Shown here piece by piece: positions 7,208 through 16,325 of a DNA stretch of 39,391 nt. Every line of letters begins with the position of its first letter. Positions within the stretch are counted from its first letter, which is position 1. Position numbers and translations under genes: made by a program. Source of the DNA: Pseudomonas fluorescens (GTDB lineage: Bacteria > Pseudomonadota > Gammaproteobacteria > Pseudomonadales > Pseudomonadaceae); the NCBI RefSeq assembly GCF_902497895.1, contig NZ_CABVHQ010000056.1, forward strand, positions 1-39,391, in the 5' to 3' direction. The notes under the pieces are model-generated. The model was not told the DNA's origin. It saw only the letters and a list, made by a program, of their open reading frames with translations, and did no database searches.

Positions 7208-10126
7208 ATGTCCCTGATAGTTCTACTGCTTTTGCCTTTCATTGGCAGCTGTCTGGCGGCCGTGCTGCCGCACAACGCGCGTAACACCGAATCCCTGCTC
7301 GCCGGTGTGGTTGCCCTGATTGGCACCCTGCAAGTCGCCCTGCTCTACCCGCAGATCGCCGATGGCGGAGTGATTCGCGAAGAATTTTTCTGGCTGCCCA
7401 GCCTGGGCTTGAATTTCGTCCTGCGCATGGACGGTTTCGCCTGGCTGTTCTCGCTGCTGGTGCTGGGCATCGGCACGCTGGTGTCGCTGTACGCGCGTTA
7501 TTACATGTCGCCGGAAGATCCGGTGCCGCGCTTCTTTGCGTTTTTCCTGGCCTTTATGGGCGCTATGCTCGGGCTGGTGATCTCGGGCAACCTGATTCAA
7601 ATCGTCTTCTTCTGGGAACTGACCAGTCTGTTCTCGTTCCTGTTGATTGGCTACTGGCACCACCGCGCCGACGCCCGCCGCGGTGCCTATATGGCGCTGA
7701 TGGTGACTGGCGCGGGTGGTTTGTGCCTGCTGGCGGGAGTCATGCTGCTTGGCCATGTGGTCGGCAGCTATGACCTGGACAAGGTGCTCGCCGCCGGTGA
7801 GCTGATCCGCGCCCATGCCCTGTACCCGATCCTGCTGCCGCTGATCCTGATCGGCGCCTTGAGCAAAAGCGCGCAATTCCCCTTCCACTTCTGGCTGCCC
7901 CACGCCATGGCCGCACCGACCCCGGTTTCGGCTTATCTGCACTCGGCAACCATGGTCAAGGCCGGGGTGTTCCTGCTGGCACGGCTCTGGCCGTCGCTCT
8001 CCGGCAGCGAAGAATGGTTCTACATCGTGGGCGGCGCCGGTGCCTGCACCCTGTTGTTGGGTGCCTATTGCGCGATGTTCCAGAACGACCTCAAAGGCCT
8101 GCTCGCCTACTCGACCATCAGCCATCTGGGCCTGATCACCCTGTTGCTGGGGCTGAACAGTCCGCTGGCCGCGGTGGCGGCGGTGTTCCATATTCTCAAC
8201 CACGCGACCTTCAAGGCCTCGCTGTTCATGGCCGCCGGCATCATCGACCACGAAAGCGGGACCCGCGACATCCGCAAGCTCAGCGGTCTGATCCGGCTGA
8301 TTCCGTTCACCGCGACCCTGGCGATGGTTGCCAGTGCCTCGATGGCCGGCGTGCCGCTGCTCAATGGTTTCCTGTCGAAAGAGATGTTCTTCGCCGAAAC
8401 CGTGTTCATTTCCGCCACTGCCTGGATTGAAATGAGCCTGCCGGTGATCGCGACTATCGCCGGTACGTTCAGCGTCGCCTATTCCCTGCGCTTCACCGTC
8501 GATGTGTTCTTCGGTCCGACCGCCACTGACCTGCCGCACACCCCGCACGAACCGCCCCGCTGGATGCGCGCGCCGGTCGAATTGCTGGTGTTCACCTGCC
8601 TGCTGGTGGGGATTTTCCCTTCCCAGGTGGTCGGCCCGCTGCTGGCCGCTGCGGCCTTGCCGGTGGTCGGCACGCTGCCCGAGTACAGCCTGGCGATCTG
8701 GCACGGCTGGAACGCGCCGATGATCATGAGCCTGGTCGCCATGTCCGGCGGCATCCTGCTCTACCTGCTGTTGCGCAAGCAGCTCAAGCGCGGGCGATTC
8801 AAGTACCCGCCGATCGTCGGCCACTTCAATGGCAAGCGGATGTTCGAGCGCAGCCTGGTGGTGATGATGCGCCTGGCCCGGCGCATCGAACGGCGGATCA
8901 GCACCAAACGCCTGCAAAGCCAATTGTTCCTGCTGGTAGTCGCGGCCGTGCTCGCCGGGCTGATCCCGATGCTCCACAGCAGCCTGAGCTGGGGTGACCG
9001 GCCGAAGATTCCCGGCTCGATCGTCTTTGTCACCCTCTGGCTACTGGCGATTGCCTGCGCCCTCGGCGCCGCCTGGCAAGCCAAGTATCACCGGCTCGCG
9101 GCCCTGACCATGGTCAGCGTCTGCGGCTTGATGACCTGCGTGACCTTCGTCTGGTTCTCCGCGCCAGACCTGGCGCTGACGCAACTGGTGGTCGAAGTGG
9201 TCACCACGGTCCTGATCCTGCTGGGGCTGCGCTGGTTGCCGCGACGGATCGAAGAAGTCTCGCCATTGCTCGGAACCCTGCGCAAGGCCCGGGTGCGTCG
9301 CCTGCGCGACTTGCTGTTGTCGGCCCTGGTCGGTGGCGGCATGGCGCTTTTGTCCTACGCCATGCTGACCCGGCAAACCCCCAACGACATCTCCTCGTTC
9401 TACCTCAGCCGCGCCCTGCCCGAAGGCGGTGGCAGTAACGTGGTCAACGTGATGCTGGTGGACTTCCGTGGCTTCGATACCCTCGGCGAAATCACCGTGC
9501 TGGCGGTCGTGGCCTTGACCGTATTCGCCCTGCTAAGGCGTTTCCGTCCCCCCAAGGAAAGCATGCAACTGCCGGCACAGCAGCGGCTGCTGGCGCCCGA
9601 CGTGGTGACCGATCTGGTCAACCCGCGCCACGCCAGCGACACCGCCCTGGGCTTCATGATGGTTCCGGCAGTACTGGTGCGGCTGCTGCTGCCGATTGCC
9701 ATGGTGGTGTCGTTCTACCTGTTCATGCGCGGGCATAACCAGCCGGGTGGCGGTTTTGTCGCCGGGCTGGTGATGTCGGTGGCGTTCATCCTGCAATACA
9801 TGGTCGCCGGCACCCAGTGGGTCGAAGCGCAGATGAGCCTGCGGCCAGCGCGCTGGATGGGCACCGGGCTGCTGTTCGCCACCGTCACCGGGCTGGGGGC
9901 GATGGCCGTCGGTTATCCGTTCCTGACCACCCATACCTGGCATTTCGAGCTGCCGATAATCGGTGACATCCACATCGCCAGTGCACTGTTCTTCGACGTC
10001 GGCGTGTACGCCGTGGTGGTGGGTTCGACGCTGTTGATCCTCACGGCGCTGGCGCACCAATCGGTGCGTGGCCATAAACCGAGCAGCCAGCCCAAACCCG
10101 TTGTCCAGCAAGGAGCAGCCGTCTGA
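7208..10126 (+). CDS. mnhA: Monovalent cation/H+ antiporter subunit A (fused A-B)
   Basis: The 972-residue inner-membrane protein is related to the respiratory complex I subunit NuoL. The N-terminal antiporter core (about residues 60-420) has FFWELTSLFSFLLIGYW with the key glutamate, and SKSAQFPFHFWLPHAMAAPTPVSAYLHS with the lysine of the ion path. The C-terminal part (about 820-960), with FMRGHNQPGGGFVAGL, is a full MnhB domain, so A and B are fused, as in the six-gene Sha/Pha systems of Pseudomonas and Rhizobium. The next gene overlaps its stop codon (TGATG). It works in a multisubunit antiporter that expels Na+ or K+ in exchange for protons; the ion preference cannot be read from the sequence. 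Confidence 0.96.
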   Translation: MSLIVLLLLPFIGSCLAAVLPHNARNTESLLAGVVALIGTLQVALLYPQIADGGVIREEFFWLPSLGLNFVLRMDGFAWLFSLLVLGIGTLVSLYARYYMSPEDPVPRFFAFFLAFMGAMLGLVISGNLIQIVFFWELTSLFSFLLIGYWHHRADARRGAYMALMVTGAGGLCLLAGVMLLGHVVGSYDLDKVLAAGELIRAHALYPILLPLILIGALSKSAQFPFHFWLPHAMAAPTPVSAYLHSATMVKAGVFLLARLWPSLSGSEEWFYIVGGAGACTLLLGAYCAMFQNDLKGLLAYSTISHLGLITLLLGLNSPLAAVAAVFHILNHATFKASLFMAAGIIDHESGTRDIRKLSGLIRLIPFTATLAMVASASMAGVPLLNGFLSKEMFFAETVFISATAWIEMSLPVIATIAGTFSVAYSLRFTVDVFFGPTATDLPHTPHEPPRWMRAPVELLVFTCLLVGIFPSQVVGPLLAAAALPVVGTLPEYSLAIWHGWNAPMIMSLVAMSGGILLYLLLRKQLKRGRFKYPPIVGHFNGKRMFERSLVVMMRLARRIERRISTKRLQSQLFLLVVAAVLAGLIPMLHSSLSWGDRPKIPGSIVFVTLWLLAIACALGAAWQAKYHRLAALTMVSVCGLMTCVTFVWFSAPDLALTQLVVEVVTTVLILLGLRWLPRRIEEVSPLLGTLRKARVRRLRDLLLSALVGGGMALLSYAMLTRQTPNDISSFYLSRALPEGGGSNVVNVMLVDFRGFDTLGEITVLAVVALTVFALLRRFRPPKESMQLPAQQRLLAPDVVTDLVNPRHASDTALGFMMVPAVLVRLLLPIAMVVSFYLFMRGHNQPGGGFVAGLVMSVAFILQYMVAGTQWVEAQMSLRPARWMGTGLLFATVTGLGAMAVGYPFLTTHTWHFELPIIGDIHIASALFFDVGVYAVVVGSTLLILTALAHQSVRGHKPSSQPKPVVQQGAAV

Positions 10127-10470
10127 TGGAAGAAGTCATCGCAATTGCCATTGGGGTCCTGGCCGCCTCCGGGGTCTGGCTGCTGTTACGGCCACGGACC
10201 TTCCAGGTGGTGATGGGGCTGTGCCTGTTGTCCTACGGGGTCAACCTGTTCATTTTCAGCATGGGCAGCCTGTTTATCGGCAAGGAGCCGATCATCAAGG
10301 ATGGCGTCCCCCAGGATCTGCTGCACTACACCGACCCGCTGCCCCAGGCCCTGGTGCTGACCGCCATCGTCATCAGCTTCGCCATGACCGCGTTGTTCCT
10401 GGTGGTGTTGCTGGCATCCCGCGGCCTGACCGGTACCGACCATGTGGATGGCCGGGAGCCTAAGGAATGA
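10126..10470 (+). CDS. mnhC: Monovalent cation/H+ antiporter subunit C
   Basis: The 114-residue, three-helix membrane protein is homologous to NuoK. Motifs FQVVMGLCLLSYGVNLFIFSMG and DPLPQALVLTAIVISFAMTA are typical of MnhC. Its ATG overlaps the mnhA stop by one base, with AAGGAG upstream, and its own stop overlaps the mnhD start (ATGA), so it is translated as part of the antiporter operon. Confidence 0.95.
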   Translation: MEEVIAIAIGVLAASGVWLLLRPRTFQVVMGLCLLSYGVNLFIFSMGSLFIGKEPIIKDGVPQDLLHYTDPLPQALVLTAIVISFAMTALFLVVLLASRGLTGTDHVDGREPKE

Positions 10471-12152
10471 GCTGGATGCCCCACCTGATCGCCGCGCCGA
10501 TTCTGCTGCCGTTGCTGACGGCCGCCCTGATGATGATGCTCGGGGAAAAACGTCGACCGCTCAAGGCCCGGATCAACCTGTTCTCGAGCCTGCTCGGCCT
10601 GGGGATCTCGATCCTGCTGTTGCAATGGACCCAGCAAACAGCTGTGCCCGGCTCCATCGGCGTCTACCTGCCCGGCAACTGGCAAGTGCCGTTCGGCATC
10701 GTGTTGGTGCTCGATCGCCTGTCGGCCCTGATGCTGGTGCTGACCGGAATCATCGGCGTCTGCGCCCTGCTGTTCGCCATGGCCCGCTGGGACGGTGCCG
10801 GTTCGAGTTTCCATGCGCTGTTCCAGATCCAGCTGATGGGCCTTTACGGGGCCTTCCTGACCGCTGACCTGTTCAACCTGTTCGTATTCTTCGAGGTGCT
10901 GCTGGCGGCCTCCTACGGCTTGATCCTGCATGGTTCGGGGCGGGCGCGGGTGTCGTCGGGGCTGCATTACATTTCGATCAACCTGCTGGCCTCGTCGCTG
11001 TTCCTGATTGGCGCGGCGCTGATCTATGGCGTCACCGGCACCCTGAACATGGCCGACCTGGCGCTGAAGATCCCGCTGGTGCCGGAAGCCGATCGCGGCT
11101 TGCTGCACGCCGGTGCGGCGATCCTCGCCGTGGCCTTCCTGGCCAAGGCCGGCATGTGGCCGTTGAATTTCTGGCTGGTGCCGGCCTACTCCGCGGCCAG
11201 CGCGCCCGTGGCAGCGATGTTCGCGATCATGACCAAGGTCGGCGTGTATACCTTGCTGCGTTTGTGGACCCTGCTGTTTTCCGGGCAAGCCGGTGCTTCG
11301 GCCTACTTTGGCGGTGACTGGCTGATCTACGGCGGCATGGCGACGATCGTCTGCGCGGCGCTGGCGATTCTCTGCGCGCAACGGCTGGAGCGCATGGCCG
11401 GCCTGAGCATTCTGGTCTCGGCCGGTATCCTGCTGTCGGCCGTCGGCTTCGCCCAGCCGAGCCTCACCGCGGGCGCGCTGTTCTATCTGGTCAGCTCGAC
11501 CCTGGCCTTGAGCGCGCTGTTCCTGCTGTCGGAACTGATCGAGCGTTCGCGTTCGGCCATTGAAGTGCTGCTGGACTATGAGGGCGAGATCCTCCCGCGC
11601 ACGCAGGGATCCTTGCAGCCACCCAAAGGCTTCAACCTGGATGACGAACAGAAAACCGTGGTCGGCCAGGTGATCCCCTGGACCATGGCCTTTCTCGGCT
11701 TGAGTTTCATTGCCTGCGCCCTGCTGATCATCGGCATGCCGCCACTGTCGGGGTTTATCGGCAAGCTGAGTTTGCTCAGCGCCCTGATCAACCCCGCAGG
11801 CCTGGGCAATGCTGCAGACCAGCCCATCTCGAATGCGGCCTGGGGCTTGCTGGCATTGCTGATCCTGTCCGGACTGGCGTCGCTGATCGCCTTCTCGCGC
11901 TTGGGCATCCAGCGCTTCTGGACCTCCGAGGAGCGCCCGTCGCCGCTGCTGCGGCGCCTGGAATGTGTGCCGATCTTCGCGCTGCTGGGCCTGAGCATCC
12001 TGCTGACCTTCAAGGCCGAACCGCTGCTGCGCTACACCCAGGCCGCCGCCGAGACCCTGAACAACCCGCAGCACTACGTCATGGCGGTGCTCGGCACCCG
12101 CGCCGTGCCGAGCCCCGAAGCCAAGGCGGCGCTACTGGAGGAGCAACCATGA
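10467..12152 (+). CDS. mnhD: Monovalent cation/H+ antiporter subunit D
   Basis: The 561-residue membrane protein is homologous to NuoN/NuoM. It has the key glutamate in FFEVLLAASYGLILHG and the lysines in AFLAKAGMWPLNFWLVPAYSAASAPVAAMFAIMTKVGVY. A poorly hydrophobic insertion around residues 365-395 (ILPRTQGSLQPPKGFNLDD) separates the last helices; related Pseudomonas proteins also have a cytoplasmic loop there. It overlaps mnhC and mnhE by ATGA. With subunit A it forms the ion-conducting part of the complex. Confidence 0.95.
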   Translation: MSWMPHLIAAPILLPLLTAALMMMLGEKRRPLKARINLFSSLLGLGISILLLQWTQQTAVPGSIGVYLPGNWQVPFGIVLVLDRLSALMLVLTGIIGVCALLFAMARWDGAGSSFHALFQIQLMGLYGAFLTADLFNLFVFFEVLLAASYGLILHGSGRARVSSGLHYISINLLASSLFLIGAALIYGVTGTLNMADLALKIPLVPEADRGLLHAGAAILAVAFLAKAGMWPLNFWLVPAYSAASAPVAAMFAIMTKVGVYTLLRLWTLLFSGQAGASAYFGGDWLIYGGMATIVCAALAILCAQRLERMAGLSILVSAGILLSAVGFAQPSLTAGALFYLVSSTLALSALFLLSELIERSRSAIEVLLDYEGEILPRTQGSLQPPKGFNLDDEQKTVVGQVIPWTMAFLGLSFIACALLIIGMPPLSGFIGKLSLLSALINPAGLGNAADQPISNAAWGLLALLILSGLASLIAFSRLGIQRFWTSEERPSPLLRRLECVPIFALLGLSILLTFKAEPLLRYTQAAAETLNNPQHYVMAVLGTRAVPSPEAKAALLEEQP

Positions 12153-12637
12153 AGCGTCTGTTCCCGGCACCCTGGCTGTCGTTGGCGCTCTGGCTGTTGT
12201 GGCTGGCGCTGAACCTGTCGGTGAGCCCCGGCAACCTGCTGCTCGGTGCGGTGCTCGGGTTTACCGCACCACTTATGATGAAACCGCTGCGCCCGCTGCC
12301 GATCCGCATTCGCCGGCCCGGGCTGATTGTGCGGTTGTTTTTCCTGGTCGGCCGCGACGTGCTGGTGTCCAACCTGGTTGTCGCCTGGGGCGTGCTGAAC
12401 GCCGGACGGCGGGCACCGCGCTCGCGGTTCGTCAAGGTGCCGCTGGACCTGCGCGATGCCAACGGCCTGGCCGCGCTGTCGATGATCACCACGGTGGTTC
12501 CCGGCACAGTCTGGTCGGAACTGGCGCTGGACCGCAGCGTGTTGCTGCTGCATGTATTCGATCTGGATGACGAGGCGCAATTCATCCAGCACTTCAAGGC
12601 GACTTATGAGCGCCCGTTGATGGAGATCTTCGAATGA
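12149..12637 (+). CDS. mnhE: Monovalent cation/H+ antiporter subunit E
   Basis: The 162-residue protein has two N-terminal membrane segments and a soluble C-terminal part with the family motif SMITTVVPGTVWSEL and a VFDLDD sequence near the end. The start at 12149 overlaps the mnhD stop and has GGAGGAGC upstream, so the longer open frame beginning at 11963 is not used. Subunit E is needed for assembly of the Mrp complex in systems that have been studied. Confidence 0.94.
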   Translation: MKRLFPAPWLSLALWLLWLALNLSVSPGNLLLGAVLGFTAPLMMKPLRPLPIRIRRPGLIVRLFFLVGRDVLVSNLVVAWGVLNAGRRAPRSRFVKVPLDLRDANGLAALSMITTVVPGTVWSELALDRSVLLLHVFDLDDEAQFIQHFKATYERPLMEIFE

Positions 12638-12912
12638 GCGCCCTGCTGTCGAATGCGATTCTGCTGAGCCTGTTCATCTTTTCCCTGGCCATGGTCCTGA
12701 CCCTGGTCCGCCTGTTCAACGGCCCGTCGGCCCAGGACCGGGTGCTGGCGCTGGACTACCTGTACATTCTCGCCATGCTGATGATGCTGGTGCTGGGTAT
12801 CCGCTATTCCAGTGACACCTACTTCGAAGCGGCGCTACTGATCGCCCTGCTGGGGTTTGTCGGCTCGTTTGCCCTGGCGAAATTCCTCCTGCGTGGCGAG
12901 GTGATCGAATGA
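12634..12912 (+). CDS. mnhF: Monovalent cation/H+ antiporter subunit F
   Basis: The 92-residue protein has three membrane segments and the family signature RLFNGPSAQDRVLALDYL followed by LLIALLGFVGSFALAKFLLRGEVIE. It overlaps its neighbours by ATGA at both ends. Confidence 0.94.
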   Translation: MSALLSNAILLSLFIFSLAMVLTLVRLFNGPSAQDRVLALDYLYILAMLMMLVLGIRYSSDTYFEAALLIALLGFVGSFALAKFLLRGEVIE

Positions 12913-13277
12913 ACGAACTCAGCGAACTGTCCCTGTGGATCGAGATTCCGGTGGCCATCCTGCTGGTGCTCAGCAGCGTGTTTGCGTTGATTGGCGCTTT
13001 CGGCCTGGTGCGGATGAAGGACTACTTCCAGCGCATGCACCCGCCGGCCCTGGCCTCGACATTGGCCGCCTGGTGCGTGGCGCTGGCCTCGATCATCTAT
13101 TTCTCGGGACTCAAGTCCAGTCCGGTGCTGCATGCCTGGCTGATCCCGATTCTGCTGTCGATCACCATGCCGGTGACCACCTTGCTGCTGGCGCGGGCGG
13201 CGTTGTTCCGCAAGCGCATGTCGGGCCATGATGTGCCGGCGGAGGTGAGTAGTCGGCGGTCTGAAGGTGGGAGCTGA
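12909..13277 (+). CDS. mnhG: Monovalent cation/H+ antiporter subunit G
   Basis: The 122-residue protein has three membrane segments; the motif FGLVRMKDYFQRMHPPALASTLAAW is diagnostic of MnhG/PhaG. It is the last gene of the operon. Two copies of GGCGGTCTGAAGG flank its stop region (from 13255 and 13278), followed by a REP pair that may mark the 3' end of the transcript. Confidence 0.94.
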   Translation: MNELSELSLWIEIPVAILLVLSSVFALIGAFGLVRMKDYFQRMHPPALASTLAAWCVALASIIYFSGLKSSPVLHAWLIPILLSITMPVTTLLLARAALFRKRMSGHDVPAEVSSRRSEGGS

Positions 13278-13315
13278 GGCGGTCTGAAGGATGTGTGTCG
13301 TCAGACATTCCGCCA

Positions 13316-13403
13316 TCGCGAGCAAGCCCGCTCCCACAGGGGCCAGGGCAGGTCCCGATTATTGTGATCGACCCAAAACCTGTGGGAGCGGGCTTGCTCG
13401 CGA
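13316..13403. repeat. REP pair, GAGCNNGCTTGCTCGCGA family
   Basis: TCGCGAGCAAGCCCGCTCCC (13316 onward) and its reverse complement ending at 13403 are perfectly paired over 23 bases, with about 42 bases between. It lies just after the antiporter operon. Confidence 0.85.
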
Positions 13404-13509
13404 ATGCAATAGCAGCGGCAACTCAAAACCAGGCAACGACCCGCAATCCCGGTCCAAACACCACACAAAGCGGTGAAAATTAACGCCCCAGGCGCTTTAT
13501 CCAAGTTCC

Positions 13510-14299
13510 TGTGCCACCAGCAATGCTAATGCCTGGATCCATGACCGGGTGGAACTGGTGGGTGGTCCATCGTCGCTGATCAATGGCGCCGGTTCCGTCG
13601 GTGGTTCGCTGAACTATCACCAAACTCGCGACCCGCCAGGAGCAAGCGGCTGAAGGCCGCGTCAGCTATGGCAGCTACGACACCAGTGAGATCGCCTTCG
13701 GCCTCAATCATGCCCTGAGCGACGCCAGCTCGGACGTCCAGCACTACGCGCGGCTGGACGTCAGTCGCAATGCCAGCAACGGCTATATCGACCGCCAGGT
13801 GACCGATCCACTGGACCCGACCCAAAGCATTCCGGTCGGTCAGCAGACCTCCAAGGGTATCGAGCTTGCAGGTTCTTTCAGGATCACCCCGAAGCTGCTG
13901 GCCGAAGGCAACTTCGCCTGGGTCGATGCCGAGTACGACGAATTCAATGAAAAAAATGCCGCGGGGGTGGTGGTCTCACGCAAGGGCAACACCCCGACCA
14001 ATGTTCCGCAACGGGTCGGCAATCTGTGGCTGACCTATGACTTTGCCCCAGCCTGGCAAGGCGGCGTCGACGCGCGTTATGTGGCGTCGGTGTATGCCGA
14101 CAACGCCAATACCCAGACCTTGCCGTCCTACACCTTGTACGGGACCTTCCTCAGCTTCAAGGTGGACCGGAACACTACCGTGACTGGCCGGGTGCGCAAC
14201 CTCACCAATGAGGTGTATGCCGAATTCGCCCATGTTTCGCCGGCGTACTACCTGGGGACGCCACGGACATTCGAGCTGGCGGTGCAGACCCGGTTTTGA
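13510..14299 (+). pseudogene. TonB-dependent siderophore receptor remnant
   Basis: The pieces of an FpvA-type outer-membrane receptor are clear. A plug-domain fragment carries DRVELVGGPSSLINGAGSVGG (about 13543-13610), then NY. The frame shifts near 13618, where two bases of the usual NYVTKLAT coding appear lost. The second frame continues TKLATRQEQAAEGRVSYGSYDTSEIAF to YIDRQ, then jumps directly at about 13798 to VTDPLDPTQSIPVGQQTSKGIELAG, a region normally several hundred residues later. The true barrel end follows, down to the terminal aromatic FELAVQTRF. N-terminus, signal peptide and most of the barrel are missing. The intact 3' frame (13799-14299, from a GTG) encodes 166 residues but would not make a working receptor. 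Confidence 0.85.
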
Positions 14300-14330
14300 G
14301 TGGCTGAGCCAGTTGGCTCCGCATACTCTC

Positions 14331-14463
14331 CGTAGCAGCTGGCGAAGCCTGCGTTCGGCTGCGCAGCAGTCGTAAAACATGTGCACACGGTCACCCTGTA
14401 AAACCGCAGTGGCTGATTTTACGACCGCTTCGCGCTCGAACGCAGGCTTCGCCAGCTGCTACG
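14331..14463. repeat. REP pair, GTAGCAGCTGGCGANG family
   Basis: CGTAGCAGCTGGCGAAGCCT at the left is matched by the inverted partner ending at 14463; each half has an internal GCGTTCGGCTGCGCAGC-type hairpin. The same family is at 26361-26503. Confidence 0.82.
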
Positions 14464-14483
14464 GACCTGCTTTGCAGGCCAGA

Positions 14484-14517
14484 AGATCAAAAGATCGCAG
14501 CCTGCGGCAGCTCCTAC
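14484..14517 (-). repeat. Single REP unit, GTAGGAGCTGCCGCAGGCTGCG family
   Basis: One unit on the minus strand, ending CTCCTAC at 14517, 20 bases after the previous REP pair. It lies downstream of the minus-strand binding-protein gene, next to a GGTGTACACC palindrome (about 14524-14533), so it may form part of that transcript's end. Confidence 0.75.
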
Positions 14518-14538
14518 GGGATAGGTGTACACCCTCAA

Positions 14539-15555
14539 TTATTTCAACGCCGCAGCAACCTTGTCCGCCACATCCTTGGGCAACCACGCTCGCCACACAT
14601 CCGGATGAGCCTTCATAAAGGCTTCGGCGGCCTGGCGCGGGGCGGTGTGTTTTTCGCTCATCTCGGCCAAGGCCTTGTTCAAGGGATCGATCGGAAAATC
14701 GACTTTGGTGAAGAACTCCGCCAGTTGCGGAAATTGCTTCTGGAACGGCGTGGACACGCCAATCGACAATTTCGACGGCAGCGAGCGGGTGGGTTGGGGG
14801 TTGGGGTTATCGGCGTTGGTCAGGGTTTTCCAGGCCTCGGGGTCGAATGGCGGCTCTTCCAGTTGGATCAGCTTGAAACGCCCGAGTAACGGCGTGGGTG
14901 ACCAGTAATAGAACAGGACCGGTTTGCCACGCCGGATCGACGAGCTGATTTCCGCGTCCAGCGCTGCACCGGAGCCGCTGCGAAAATTCACATAACTGTC
15001 GCTCAGGCCATAGGCCTTGAGCTTCTGCGCGTTGACTACTTCCGAAGTCCAGCCAATCGGGCTGTTGAGAAAACGGCCCTTGCCGGGCGATTCCGGATCA
15101 CTGAAGACATCCTTGTACCGCGGCAGATCGGCCACACTGCGCAAGCCCGGCGCCATGGGCTTGATCCCTTTGGCCGGATCACCCTTGATCACATACTCGG
15201 GGACCCACCACCCTTCGGTCGCACCTTTGACGGTATCGCCCAGGCTCACTACCTTGCCCTCGGCCTCGGCCTTGACCCACACCGGGCTGCGCCCCGCCCA
15301 CTCTTCCCCGATGACCTGGATGTCATTGTTGGCCAGCGCGGTTTCCAGGGTAATGGTGGTGCCCGGTAGCGTATCGGTGGGCAGTCCATAACCCTTCTCG
15401 ACAATAATCCGCAGGATGTCGGTGATCAGACTGCCGCTTTCCCAGTTGAGGTCGGCAAAATGAATCGGCGCCGGGGCCGCAGCTGCCGGGAGGGACGCAG
15501 TCAACAAACACAGAGTGGTCAACGTGCTGGCCAGCAGCACTCGAAAGCCTTTCAT
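14539..15555 (-). CDS. Glycine betaine/choline-type ABC substrate-binding protein
   Basis: The 338-residue periplasmic protein has a signal peptide (about residues 1-26, ending SLPAAAA) and an OpuAC-type binding domain. GEEWAGRSPVW, TEGWWVPEYV and YYWSPTPLL provide the aromatic residues that usually cage a quaternary ammonium group. The start at 15555 has GAGGTG eight bases upstream; the longer frame to 15636 only adds a non-signal leader. No permease or ATPase gene is adjacent, so it is an orphan binding protein that must serve a transporter encoded elsewhere. The ligand could be choline, betaine or carnitine; the sequence does not decide. Confidence 0.87.
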   Translation of the reverse strand: MKGFRVLLASTLTTLCLLTASLPAAAAPAPIHFADLNWESGSLITDILRIIVEKGYGLPTDTLPGTTITLETALANNDIQVIGEEWAGRSPVWVKAEAEGKVVSLGDTVKGATEGWWVPEYVIKGDPAKGIKPMAPGLRSVADLPRYKDVFSDPESPGKGRFLNSPIGWTSEVVNAQKLKAYGLSDSYVNFRSGSGAALDAEISSSIRRGKPVLFYYWSPTPLLGRFKLIQLEEPPFDPEAWKTLTNADNPNPQPTRSLPSKLSIGVSTPFQKQFPQLAEFFTKVDFPIDPLNKALAEMSEKHTAPRQAAEAFMKAHPDVWRAWLPKDVADKVAAALK

Positions 15556-15629
15556 GCTTATGCACCTCGTGCTTTTCACGGCAATAGCAGGATGATCTTC
15601 CCGAGGAAGACCGCGAGCCTCTGGTAGTT

Positions 15630-15643
15630 CAGTCAACTGACTG
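15630..15643. promoter_or_regulatory. Inverted repeat upstream of the binding-protein gene
   Basis: CAGTCA-AC-TGACTG lies 75 bases before the binding-protein start, in the position of a promoter or operator. No protein can be assigned to it. Confidence 0.3.
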
Positions 15644-15675
15644 TAGTAGAGGTTCCTGCTTTCGAGGCATGTCGG

Positions 15676-15879
15676 TTATTTTTCGCCGGCTTCCTGCAAG
15701 CGCTTCAATTCACGTCGAACCATGCTGGCGTACTCGGCCGGGCGCAAGTTGTAGATCTGCGAAGCCACCCAACCCAACCAGGCACCTTGCAGAACGGCCT
15801 TTTGTTGGAAAAGGTGAAGGGCTAGCGCCTGAGCACTCTCAAGGTTCTGCTCATGGAAATCGGCGCGGGTCAGCGTCAT
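15676..15879 (-). CDS. Small conserved-looking protein of unknown function
   Basis: 67 residues, beginning MTLTRADFHEQNLES. The start codon overlaps the stop of the upstream gene (TAATG), which supports both genes being real and co-translated. The product is mostly helical, with a hydrophobic central stretch (AVLQGAWLGWVASQIYNL) and a charged C-terminus. No domain is recognised. Confidence 0.6.
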   Translation of the reverse strand: MTLTRADFHEQNLESAQALALHLFQQKAVLQGAWLGWVASQIYNLRPAEYASMVRRELKRLQEAGEK

Positions 15880-16325
15880 TACTCGCTGGCCTTGAACGTG
15901 AGCTCGCCCTTGCGCCACTTCGCCGCTTTAGTGGTGATCGCTTTCAGGGTCTTGGTCAGTCCGCCCTGCAACTGCTCGTTGGTGGCGAACACCGTCACGA
16001 CGGTTTGCCCCTCCTTGAACAGGATGGCGTGTCCATCGGCCGTGGTGACAAATGCATATTCGCCCAGACCATAAACCGTGAGTTTGATCTCGCGAAACTT
16101 GATTTCGAACTTGCCACCTTCACGGCTGGGCAATACCGCAGCGCGGAAGTGGTCACCCACCTTGAGTTCCAGGCGCGGCTTATCATCGACGACCAATGCC
16201 GTTTCGGTATCGATCTCGGCGATGTAGATACCTTCAGCCGTCTGTTCGGTGATGTAGACGAAACGTGATTGAAATTGTTTGACCAGCTTTGCGCGCAAAT
16301 CACCGAGCACGAACAAAGCATGCAT
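15879..16325 (-). CDS. Protein of unknown function, partner of the 67-residue gene
   Basis: 148 residues if started at the ATG at 16325 (MHALFVLGDLRAKLVKQF). A TTG at 16349, preceded by GGGGA, is an alternative, so the N-terminus is uncertain. The sequence is rich in beta strands with alternating hydrophobic residues (FVYITEQTAEGIYIAEID; FEIKFREIKLTVYGLGEYAF) and a lysine-rich C-terminus, with no signal peptide or membrane segment. It overlaps the downstream gene by one base. I do not recognise the family. Confidence 0.6.
   Translation of the reverse strand: MHALFVLGDLRAKLVKQFQSRFVYITEQTAEGIYIAEIDTETALVVDDKPRLELKVGDHFRAAVLPSREGGKFEIKFREIKLTVYGLGEYAFVTTADGHAILFKEGQTVVTVFATNEQLQGGLTKTLKAITTKAAKWRKGELTFKASE

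Noticed and set aside
7223..8977. Long open frame on the minus strand opposite mnhA
   Set aside because: It is antisense to a clearly conserved gene, is full of Gln/His/Arg typical of shadow frames in GC-rich DNA, and has no recognisable domain. The same holds for 10326-12074 and 18429-20156 (opposite mnhD and the chemoreceptor) and other antisense frames.
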